Shown: positions 45,566 to 52,572 of the stretch, in pieces | Position numbering within the stretch: the stretch's first letter is position 1 | How the letters are laid out: every line of letters starts with the position of its first letter | Source: Pseudomonadota bacterium | GTDB lineage: Bacteria > Pseudomonadota > Alphaproteobacteria > Sphingomonadales > Sphingomonadaceae | DNA length: 57,985 nucleotides | Direction of reading: 5' to 3' | Assembly: GCA_023416515.1 (NCBI GenBank) | Contig: JAEZHP010000100.1 | Coordinates: forward strand, 1 to 57,985 | Made by a program: the position numbers and the translations under genes | The notes under the pieces: model-generated | What the model was told of the DNA's origin: nothing | Databases searched by the model: none | The model's input: the letters and a program-made list of their open reading frames with translations, nothing else

Positions 45566-47227
45566 TCAATGTTCGGCTTTCCCCGTAGGCCCCGCGGTCT
45601 CCGGCAGCCAGAAGTAGCTGACGATGAGCGCCATCAGAACCACGCCCCATGTGTACCACAGGCCCGAATAGGGATCCCCGGTCCGAGCGATGATGTAGCT
45701 GGCGATGAATGGCAGGAAGCCGCCGAAATAGCCGGTGCCGAAATGATAGGGGATCGACATCGAGCTGTAGCGGATCTGCGGTGGGAACATCTCCGACAGC
45801 AGCGCCGCCACTGGGCCGAAGGTGGCTCCCGACAGCGCTGTCATCGCGAGGATCGCGACCATGATCAGCGCGATTCCACCCGGCCCGGGCACCACTGGAT
45901 CGAAGTCGTAACCGGCGCTCTCGAGCAACGGTCTTACCTCGGCGGCGTCGCGGACGATGTGCGGTGCGCCGCCGATCGTGACCGCCACCGCTTGCGGGCC
46001 GGACGTCGCCATTGCCAGTGCGGGTTCGGGCGGATTGGCGAAGCTGTAGCGCACGCCCAGCTTAGTCAGCTCGCCGATCACTCGGCCGCAGAACTCTCGC
46101 TGGGCCGGGGCGAACGGGTTAAACTCGCAACTCTCGCGCTGGATGACGACGGGCGCGCGCTCTGCCGCCGCGGCGAGGTTGGGATTGGCGGCGCTCCCCA
46201 TCAGCCAGAAGATCGGGAAGAGCAGGATCAGGGTCATCGAATAGCCGATCAGGATCGGCTTTCGCCTGCCGACACGGTCGGACAGCCTGCCGAAGACGAC
46301 GAACCAGACAAGCCCGAACAGGGCGGCGATCCCGACGATGATCTCGGCGGTCGTGCCCTCGACCCGCATCGGCCCCTTGAGGAAAGAGAGGGTCGAGAAC
46401 ATCGCGGTGTACCAGATGACGGTGAGGCCGGCGGCAATTCCGAACAGAGCGACGAGCAGCCGCTTGACGTTGCCCGGGTAACGGAAGCTTTCGACAAATG
46501 GATTGCGCTTGGTGTGGCCGGCTTCCTTGATCGCTTTGAACACTGGGCTCTCGGACAGCTTGAGCCGCATCCACAGCGAGATGGCGAGGAGGATGAGCGA
46601 GATCAGGAACGGCACGCGCCAGCCCCACTCGTTCCAAGCCTCCTGCGACAGGAAAGCCTGGCAGAGGAGCACGATCGCCAGGCTCAGGACGAAGCCGCCG
46701 GCGACCGAAGCCTGGATGAAGCTGGTGTAGAAGCCGGCGCGGCCTGGGGGAGAATGCTCGGCCACGTAGATCGCGGCGCCGCCATATTCACCGCCGAGCG
46801 CGAGGCCCTGGAGGATTCGCAGGAAGATGAGAAGCAACGGCGCGGCGATTCCGATGCTCGCCGCAGAGGGGATGAGACCGACGCCCGCGGTTGCGATGCC
46901 CATCAATGTGATCGTGATGAGGAAGGTATATTTGCGGCCGAGCTTGTCGCCGAGATAGCCGAACAGGATCGCGCCCAGCGGCCGGAAGCCGAAGCCGACA
47001 GCGAAGCCAGCCCAGGCGAGGAGCGTCTGGAGGGTTTCGTTGCCGCCGGGGAAGAACACACGGCCAATGATCCCGAAGGTCGCGAGCGTCCCGTAGATGA
47101 AGAAGTCGTACCACTCGAACACGGTCCCCGCGGACGATGCCGAGATGATGAGCCGGATCTTTTTCGGGGCGAGCACTTCGGCCTCGGCACGGTCCGGCGC
47201 CGCTTCTCCATCCCCCGTCGACGCCAT
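45566..47227 (-). CDS. MHS-family MFS transporter with large periplasmic insert
   Basis: A 553-residue metabolite:H+ symporter. FEWYDFFIYGTLA and the GYLGDKLGRKYTF cytoplasmic signature mark the ProP/MHS group, with 12 helices predicted. Between helices 9 and 10 is a soluble insert of about 100 residues (346-449) facing the periplasm, with Cys367 and Cys380 likely to bond. GGGGAG precedes ATG 47227; an in-frame start at 47308 looks non-coding. Substrate unknown. It is divergent from the dioxygenase gene across 128 bp that holds an operator-like repeat. Confidence 0.9.
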   Translation of the reverse strand: MASTGDGEAAPDRAEAEVLAPKKIRLIISASSAGTVFEWYDFFIYGTLATFGIIGRVFFPGGNETLQTLLAWAGFAVGFGFRPLGAILFGYLGDKLGRKYTFLITITLMGIATAGVGLIPSAASIGIAAPLLLIFLRILQGLALGGEYGGAAIYVAEHSPPGRAGFYTSFIQASVAGGFVLSLAIVLLCQAFLSQEAWNEWGWRVPFLISLILLAISLWMRLKLSESPVFKAIKEAGHTKRNPFVESFRYPGNVKRLLVALFGIAAGLTVIWYTAMFSTLSFLKGPMRVEGTTAEIIVGIAALFGLVWFVVFGRLSDRVGRRKPILIGYSMTLILLFPIFWLMGSAANPNLAAAAERAPVVIQRESCEFNPFAPAQREFCGRVIGELTKLGVRYSFANPPEPALAMATSGPQAVAVTIGGAPHIVRDAAEVRPLLESAGYDFDPVVPGPGGIALIMVAILAMTALSGATFGPVAALLSEMFPPQIRYSSMSIPYHFGTGYFGGFLPFIASYIIARTGDPYSGLWYTWGVVLMALIVSYFWLPETAGPTGKAEH

Positions 47228-47285
47228 CCGCAGCTCTCCCCTTCTGCTTTTCGGGAAGCCTAGAAGCTGGCGAACCGGCTGCAAA

Positions 47286-47306
47286 GCGTTGCAATATCGG
47301 CAACGC
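47286..47306. promoter_or_regulatory. 7-7-7 inverted repeat between MFS transporter and dioxygenase genes
   Basis: GCGTTGC, spacer AATATCG, then GCAACGC: a perfect inverted repeat with 7-bp arms. Its placement between divergent transport and catabolic genes, and its TTGC-N7-GCAA core, suggest a dimeric repressor or LysR-type operator controlling both genes. Confidence 0.45.
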
Positions 47307-47351
47307 ACATTTGTCCGCCAGAGCCGTTCCGCAACCGCGCGCCGCCGCCTA

Positions 47352-47370
47352 GATCATGTTCATCATGATC
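47352..47370 (+). promoter_or_regulatory. Inverted repeat over the dioxygenase start codon
   Basis: GATCATG-TTCAT-CATGATC: 7-bp arms with a 5-nt loop. The two candidate ATG codons (47356 and 47365) each fall in an arm, so folding of the mRNA would mask both starts. It could also be a DNA operator. Confidence 0.4.
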
Positions 47371-48162
47371 CGACAGCCCGCCCTCTTCATCTCCCACGGC
47401 GCCCCCGATCTCGCGCTTCGGGATGAGCCCGCTTCCCGCTTCCTGAGCGACCTAGGCCGCAGGCTGGAACGTCCGGATGCGATCGTCATCGCCTCCGCTC
47501 ATGACGAAGCACAGGGCGTCGTCGTTCGGGCCCCTGCCCGCTTCCGCACCTGGCACGACTTCGGCAATTTCGAGCGGCGACTGTTCGAGATGCGCTACGA
47601 GCCGGATGGCGCGGCGGACGTGGCCGACGAGGCTTTTCGCCTTTTGACCGAAGCAGGGCTGAGCCCGATGCGCAGCGACGCGGCGCAGCTCGACCACGGC
47701 TCCTGGGTTCCGCTATCGCTCATCTTTCCAGACGCCGACATCCCGGTCGTGACCGTATCGATCGACCCCCGCCGAGGCACCGAGTGGCATGAAGCGGTGG
47801 GCCGAGCGCTGGCGCCGCTTCGCGACCGCAACGTTCTGGTCGTCGGGTCCGGAAGCATCTCCCACAATCTGCGCGAAGTGTTCTCCGGGCGCGGCGAGGA
47901 TCGCAAATGGGTCGACGCCTTCACGACCTGGCTGGCCGAGCGCGCCGAGGTCGGCGATCGTGAGGCTCTCCTCAAGGTGATGAGCGACGCGCCCGAGGCG
48001 CTGCGCAATCACCCGACCGACGAGCATCTCTTGCCCTTCTTCGTCGCGCTAGGCGCAGGCGGCGGCGAGCCGGGAGAGCGCCTCCACCACAGCTATACCT
48101 ACAACATCCTGGCGATGGACGCCTATTCGTTCGGCGGACTTTCGGAGCGCGTGTCCGCTTAA
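47356..48162 (+). CDS. LigB/DODA-type extradiol ring-cleavage dioxygenase
   Basis: A 268-residue protein of the class III extradiol dioxygenase fold. Probable metal ligands are His14 (LFISHGAPDL), His49 (IASAHDEA) and His114 (LDHGSWVPL), the pattern of DODA-type dioxygenases such as YgiD. Members cleave catechol-like rings, for example DOPA; the substrate here is unknown. ATG 47365 is an alternative start. It faces away from the MFS transporter gene and could share its regulator. Confidence 0.87.
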   Translation: MFIMIRQPALFISHGAPDLALRDEPASRFLSDLGRRLERPDAIVIASAHDEAQGVVVRAPARFRTWHDFGNFERRLFEMRYEPDGAADVADEAFRLLTEAGLSPMRSDAAQLDHGSWVPLSLIFPDADIPVVTVSIDPRRGTEWHEAVGRALAPLRDRNVLVVGSGSISHNLREVFSGRGEDRKWVDAFTTWLAERAEVGDREALLKVMSDAPEALRNHPTDEHLLPFFVALGAGGGEPGERLHHSYTYNILAMDAYSFGGLSERVSA

Positions 48163-48190
48163 CTTCGCCGCCGCGGAGCGCCGTTGGCAC

Positions 48191-48721
48191 TTGCGACGGC
48201 CGGTGAAGTGCGGCCACAGCAAGTGGGTGGAACCGCCGCTTCAGCATTGCTTTCCGCCGGTCGTTCGCCCGGATACGAGGCTCCTCGTCCTTGGGAGCCT
48301 TCCGGGCGCGATGTCGCTCGCGGCGGAGCGCTATTACGCCAATCCCCGCAACCAGTTCTGGCGCCTGATCGGCGCCGTCATCGAGCGGCCCCTCAACTCG
48401 GTGGGCTATGAAGAACGGCTCGCCACCCTGCTCGATGCCCGAGTGGGCTTATGGGACACGGTCGCCGCCGCACGCCGCCCCGGGAGCCTCGACGCAGACA
48501 TCCAGCTCCACTCGGCGAGCGATCTTCGATCACTGGTGGCGACGCTTCCCGACCTGCGGGTCATTGCCTTCAACGGCGGCACGTCCGCGAAAATCGGCCG
48601 GCGCGAGCTCGGAGCCGCGAAGGGGTTCGATCTCGTCGACCTTCCGTCGAGCAGCCCCGCTTACACCCTTCCTTTCGAGGAAAAGCGCGCCCGCTGGTTG
48701 GTGCTTCGCCGCTATCTCTGA
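48191..48721 (+). CDS. DNA-deoxyinosine glycosylase (uracil-DNA glycosylase superfamily)
   Basis: A 176-residue base-excision repair protein of UDG family 6 type, removing hypoxanthine from deaminated DNA. The motifs are VLGSLPG with AERYYANPRNQFWRLIG, IAFNGGTSAK and LPSSSPAYT. The start is unclear: TTG 48191 or GTG 48203, neither with a good ribosome binding site; the conserved region begins near FPPVVRPDTRLL. Confidence 0.85.
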   Translation: MRRPVKCGHSKWVEPPLQHCFPPVVRPDTRLLVLGSLPGAMSLAAERYYANPRNQFWRLIGAVIERPLNSVGYEERLATLLDARVGLWDTVAAARRPGSLDADIQLHSASDLRSLVATLPDLRVIAFNGGTSAKIGRRELGAAKGFDLVDLPSSSPAYTLPFEEKRARWLVLRRYL

Positions 48722-48797
48722 CTCCAAGGTCCGCTTGCCCCGGATGGACTCCGCGGGCCCCAAAAGCTAATAGATGAATAAGTTCAGGGGATCCCAA

Positions 48798-48989
48798 ATG
48801 CCGCATTACCGCTTCGTGCTGACCGGCACCGGGGAACGCCACGGTCGCGCCGAGGAATATGGCATCTTCAACGACCAGGGCGCGCTGCAATTCGCGCGTC
48901 GTTTCGCGCATAATGCGCCGGTCGAGATTTGGGAGGAGCAGCGGCTCGTCGGCACAGTCGAGCCGGCTCAGCCTGCGCTGGCCGACTGA
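48798..48989 (+). CDS. DUF6894-like small protein
   Basis: A 64-residue protein starting MPHYRFVLTGTGERHG with a conserved central FNDQGALQFARRFA helix, resembling the DUF6894 family found in alphaproteobacteria; function unknown. GGGG 8 nt before ATG 48798 supports it over an in-frame ATG at 48774. Its last 22 bp overlap the convergent cysQ end. Confidence 0.7.
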   Translation: MPHYRFVLTGTGERHGRAEEYGIFNDQGALQFARRFAHNAPVEIWEEQRLVGTVEPAQPALAD

Positions 48990-49708
48990 CCTCGAAGGAA
49001 CGCCACTGCTTCCAGAGCGAGCTCGGTGCGGCCGATGACAAGGTCCGGTACCCGAACGTCCGCCTGGTTGTAGACGATCGCCGAGCCGTCGGCCCGGCTC
49101 GCATGAAGCCCCGCCGCGAGCGCCACCGCTACCGGCGCGCAATTGTCCCACTCGTTCTGACCGCCGGCGTGGAAATAGAGGTCGGCCTCGCCGGCCACGA
49201 CCGCCGCCGCCTTCGCGCCCGCCGAACCCATCGGCTCGAGCCTGGCGCCGAGATGCTTCGCAAGCGCCTCGGCCTGATCCGGTGCCCGGGTGCGGCTCAC
49301 GAGAATCGTCGGCTCGTCGGGTGACCCCCACACCGGCGCCGGCGCTCCAGTGGACAGGACGCGACCGATCGCTGGCACCGCGACCGCCCCAACTTCAGGC
49401 TTCCCGTCGATTGCCAGGGCGACATGGACCGCCCAATCGTCGCGCCCGCTCATATATTCGCGCGTGCCATCGAGGGGGTCGATGATCCACACGCGCGACA
49501 CATGCAGCCGGTCCGGACGGTCGATACACTCCTCGGAGAGGAGCCCGTCCTCCGGCCGCTCTAAGCGAAGCGCATCGAGAATCAGCGCATTGGCCTCGCG
49601 GTCACCCGCCAGGCCGAGTTCGGCACCCCCAAGCCCGCTCTCGCGCAGTTCAAGAAGCAGCCGCCCCGCGTCCTCGGCGAGCTTCACCGCGAGTTGATGG
49701 TCATTCAT
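48968..49708 (-). CDS. cysQ: 3'(2'),5'-bisphosphate nucleotidase CysQ-like
   Basis: A 246-residue phosphatase of the inositol-monophosphatase superfamily that hydrolyses PAP from sulfate assimilation. Metal-site motifs are LLSEE (Glu59/60), IIDPLDGTREY (Asp77, Asp80) and QNEWDNCAPVAVA. The overall length and DPLDGTREY favour CysQ over inositol phosphatase. Overlaps the small convergent gene by 22 bp. Confidence 0.9.
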   Translation of the reverse strand: MNDHQLAVKLAEDAGRLLLELRESGLGGAELGLAGDREANALILDALRLERPEDGLLSEECIDRPDRLHVSRVWIIDPLDGTREYMSGRDDWAVHVALAIDGKPEVGAVAVPAIGRVLSTGAPAPVWGSPDEPTILVSRTRAPDQAEALAKHLGARLEPMGSAGAKAAAVVAGEADLYFHAGGQNEWDNCAPVAVALAAGLHASRADGSAIVYNQADVRVPDLVIGRTELALEAVAFLRGQSASAG

Positions 49709-49779
49709 CCGCCCGATAAAGCGGCGCGCCGCCGCCCGGTAAACAAAAGATTACGCGGAGGGTACGGTTTTACACGGTG

Positions 49780-49810
49780 TTAACCATTGCCGTTTACCAC
49801 GCTCGTTAAT
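49780..49810 (+). promoter_or_regulatory. AT-rich promoter region with possible CtrA-type half-sites
   Basis: TTAACCAT (49780), TTTACCA (49793) and GTTAAT (49805) crowd into the AT-rich region upstream of the small gene at 49833. TTAACCAT resembles a CtrA half-site, but no TTAA-N7-TTAA pair is present, so this is a weak call. Confidence 0.2.
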
Positions 49811-49832
49811 GTTTTGGGGGGAGCATTCAACG

Positions 49833-50186
49833 ATGAGCATTTTACTGGCCATGCTGCTGTCGCAGTCAAAGATCCTGCCGGAGATCGACCGCCGCGCGCT
49901 CGACGTCCAGGCTCGTGCCGAAGCCGCGCAGCCGCGCCGTAGCGCGCGTCCTTTCAGTGCAAACACGGACCAGCGCCCGCAGGTGCGGCGCGCTTCAGCC
50001 GGAGGAAGCCTCGACCTGTCGTCGATCACCACCATCTGCCGCGCCGCCGGCAGCCAGGACGATCCGGCGCAGTTCCTGTCGACGCTGGCCCGCGCCTATT
50101 CGCTTTCCAGCGAGGAAAGTGCCAGCATCCGCACCAATTGCGCGGCCTACCTCGCCGGCCGCGCCGACGCGCGTGGACGCCGCTGA
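49833..50186 (+). CDS. Small hypothetical protein
   Basis: A 117-residue protein. A short hydrophobic start (MSILLAMLLSQS) precedes a Pro/Arg-rich middle and a helical C-terminus (CRAAGSQDDPAQFLSTLARAYSLSSEESASIRTNCAAYLAGR) with two cysteines. GGGAG lies upstream of ATG 49833; ATG 49809 is less likely. No family recognised. Monocistronic by appearance, with an AT-rich promoter region ahead. Confidence 0.6.
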   Translation: MSILLAMLLSQSKILPEIDRRALDVQARAEAAQPRRSARPFSANTDQRPQVRRASAGGSLDLSSITTICRAAGSQDDPAQFLSTLARAYSLSSEESASIRTNCAAYLAGRADARGRR

Positions 50187-50223
50187 ACTCACGCTTCACG
50201 TAGGTTAATTATTGTGCTTTGAT

Positions 50224-50249
50224 CCCCGTCCGGCGTGACGCCGGCGGGG
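50224..50249 (+). repeat. Hairpin over the wecB ribosome binding region
   Basis: CCCCG pairs with CGGGG and CCGGCG with CGCCGG around a TGA loop, with one bulged T. The 3' arm ends in GGGGG just before the wecB start, so the hairpin could hide the ribosome binding site. It also resembles short REP-like palindromes. Confidence 0.55.
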
Positions 50250-50256
50250 GCAAGGC

Positions 50257-51426
50257 ATGAAGTTGCTGACCGTGATCGGGACTCGTCCCGAAGCCATCAA
50301 GATGGCGCCGATCCTGAAGGCGCTCGAAACTTGCGAGAGCGTCAGCTCTCGTCTCTGTGCCACTGGACAGCATCGTGGACTGCTCGACCAGGCACTGAGC
50401 TTCTTCGATCTCGAACCCGACCATGACCTCGATCTCATGGCGCCCGATCAGTCGCTCAATGGCTTTTTTGCTCGAGCGATGACTTCCCTCGGTCGGCTCC
50501 TCGAGGAGGAGAAGCCGGACAGAGTCATCGTGCAGGGCGACACCATCTCCGCTCTGGCAGGAGCCCTGGCTGCCTTTCAGCACCGAATCCCGGTCTCCCA
50601 CGTCGAGGCAGGCCTCAGAACGTTCGACACCACCAATCCCTGGCCTGAAGAGGGCTATCGCCAGACCATCGACGCAATCTCCGACCAGCTATTCGCCCCA
50701 ACCATGACGGCGGCGGCCAATCTGCGGGGCGCCAACGGAAAATTGCTGCTTGTCACGGGCAATAGCGGTGTCGACGCGATCCATGGCGTCCTCGGGCGCC
50801 TGTCCAGCGACCGTAAGCTGCGTCGCGAAGCTGACTCGGCGATCCCGGCGCTTCCATCGAATCGCCCGCTCTTGCTTGCCACGATCCACCGCCGCGAGAG
50901 TTTCGGCGAGCCGCTGCAGCGGATTTGCGTCGCCCTTGCCCGCATCGCCATCTGCCACGCCCATATCGTGTTGCCGGTCCACCCCAACCCCGAGGTGGCG
51001 GGCACGGTCCGGGCCATGCTGGCCAATCGGCCCGGCGTGACCTTGCTCGACCCGCTGCCCCTTCCAGCGATGGTCCGGCTGATGCTTCGCGCCGACGTCA
51101 TCCTCACCGATTCAGGCGGCGTGCAGGAGGAAGCAGCCACCCTTGGCAAGCCCGCTTTGGTGCTGCGAACCGTGACGGACCGCCCGGAATCGATCGCCGC
51201 GGGCCTGACGCGGTTGGCGGGGACCGAAACGGACGCGATCATCGCGGCTGCAGAGACTGAGCTCGAACAGCTGCGCATGCGCCCGCTCCGCGCCGTTCCG
51301 CCCAATCCCTTCGGTGACGGGCGGGCGGCTGAGCGCATCGTCGCAGCCTTGCTCGGCCGTGCCGTCCTCCCATTCGAGGCTGGCGCCTTCCATGCGCCCC
51401 CTGTTGCAATCCGGCAGGTCGGCTAA
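50257..51426 (+). CDS. wecB: UDP-N-acetylglucosamine 2-epimerase (non-hydrolysing)
   Basis: A 389-residue enzyme converting UDP-GlcNAc to UDP-ManNAc for surface polysaccharide. Signature motifs are TVIGTRPEAIKMAPI, VQGDT, HVEAGLRT, ATIHRRES and LTDSGGVQEEA. No other polysaccharide gene is adjacent. The C-terminus (PFEAGAFHAPPVAIRQVG) looks slightly extended. Confidence 0.93.
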   Translation: MKLLTVIGTRPEAIKMAPILKALETCESVSSRLCATGQHRGLLDQALSFFDLEPDHDLDLMAPDQSLNGFFARAMTSLGRLLEEEKPDRVIVQGDTISALAGALAAFQHRIPVSHVEAGLRTFDTTNPWPEEGYRQTIDAISDQLFAPTMTAAANLRGANGKLLLVTGNSGVDAIHGVLGRLSSDRKLRREADSAIPALPSNRPLLLATIHRRESFGEPLQRICVALARIAICHAHIVLPVHPNPEVAGTVRAMLANRPGVTLLDPLPLPAMVRLMLRADVILTDSGGVQEEAATLGKPALVLRTVTDRPESIAAGLTRLAGTETDAIIAAAETELEQLRMRPLRAVPPNPFGDGRAAERIVAALLGRAVLPFEAGAFHAPPVAIRQVG

Positions 51427-51435
51427 AGCGATCGG

Positions 51436-52572
51436 GTGGAATCGGATGTCCTGATCGTCGGCGGCGGAGTTGCCGGGCTGTCGCTTGGAGCCGCTTTGTC
51501 AGGCCGTCGCAGGGTGACCGTGCTCGAGGGCGAGGAAGCGATCGGCCACCACAGCTCGGGCCGAAGCGCGACCTTCAGCCATTTCGGCATCGGTAACGCG
51601 GTCGTCCGGGGCCTGACCGCAGCGAGCCGCCCCTTCTTCCAGCGGCCGCCCGACCGATTCAGCGAAGTGCCGATCGCGCGCATGGCCACCGCTTTGTTCG
51701 TCGCGACCGAGGCTATGCTTCCAACGCTGGAAGCCCTGGAAGAAGTGATGAAGCCGCTCGCGCCCGGCATCCGGCCAGTTGGCGAGGCCGATATGCGCGC
51801 GCTCTTCCCGCCGCTTCGAACGGGGCCGGGCGCTGTCCTCGCCGGGATGGTCGACTCGGACGGTCTTCGTCTCGATGCCCATGCGCTGCTTCAGGGATAC
51901 GAGCGAACGATCCGGTCGAACGGCGGCAAGGTGCTCACCGGCGAGCGGGTCACTTCCGCTGAAAGGCAAGGCTCTTCCTGGGCCGTGGCCACCGAGTCCG
52001 GCGAACGACACTCTGCTTCGATACTCGTCAACGCGTCAGGCGCATGGGCCGACGGCTTAGCTCGGATGGCGGGGGCAGCACCTCTTGGCCTGCGTCCCCT
52101 GCGCCGAACCATCATCATCGTCGATCCGCCCGAAGGTGCCGATGTCGCCGGCTGGCCGTTCGTAAAGACGGCAGTCGACGACTTCTACATTCTCCCCGAA
52201 GGCGGCCGGCTCGCCGCCTCACCGGTCGACGAAGTCCCGGACGATCCCTGCGATGCCCAGCCCGACGACTATGACATCGCCCTCGCCGCCTGGAAGGTCG
52301 AGGAATATACGACGCTCAAAGTCCCGCGCGTCCAGCATCGCTGGGCCGGCCTTCGAACCTTCGCGACCGACCGTACGCCCGTTGCCGGGTTCGACCCGTC
52401 GACCCCGGGTTTTTTCTGGCTTGCGGGACAAGGCGGCTTCGGGCTTCAGACGGCTCCCGCAATGGCCGAAGCTGCGGCTTCACTCATCTTGTCCACAGCC
52501 TGGCCGGAACAGCTTGCGGCGATTGGCATTTCCTCCCATGACCTGGCCCCTGAACGATTGATCCATGGCTGA
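51436..52572 (+). CDS. FAD-dependent D-amino acid dehydrogenase, D-arginine dehydrogenase (DauA)-like
   Basis: A 378-residue flavoenzyme of the D-amino acid oxidase (DAO) family. The FAD-binding VLIVGGGVAGLSLG is followed by GHHSSGRSAT, TAASRPFF, ASGAWADGLARMAG and the C-terminal HRWAGLRTFA and GFFWLAGQGGFGLQT. This pattern closely follows Pseudomonas DauA, which oxidises D-Arg and D-Lys. GTG start at 51436. Substrate is an inference. The last 8 bp overlap the start of the PBP1A gene, implying coupled translation. Confidence 0.85.
   Translation: MESDVLIVGGGVAGLSLGAALSGRRRVTVLEGEEAIGHHSSGRSATFSHFGIGNAVVRGLTAASRPFFQRPPDRFSEVPIARMATALFVATEAMLPTLEALEEVMKPLAPGIRPVGEADMRALFPPLRTGPGAVLAGMVDSDGLRLDAHALLQGYERTIRSNGGKVLTGERVTSAERQGSSWAVATESGERHSASILVNASGAWADGLARMAGAAPLGLRPLRRTIIIVDPPEGADVAGWPFVKTAVDDFYILPEGGRLAASPVDEVPDDPCDAQPDDYDIALAAWKVEEYTTLKVPRVQHRWAGLRTFATDRTPVAGFDPSTPGFFWLAGQGGFGLQTAPAMAEAAASLILSTAWPEQLAAIGISSHDLAPERLIHG

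Noticed and set aside
49780..49810. Full CtrA site upstream of the gene at 49833
   Set aside because: TTAACCAT is present, but no TTAA-N7-TTAA pair exists; kept only as a weak candidate.
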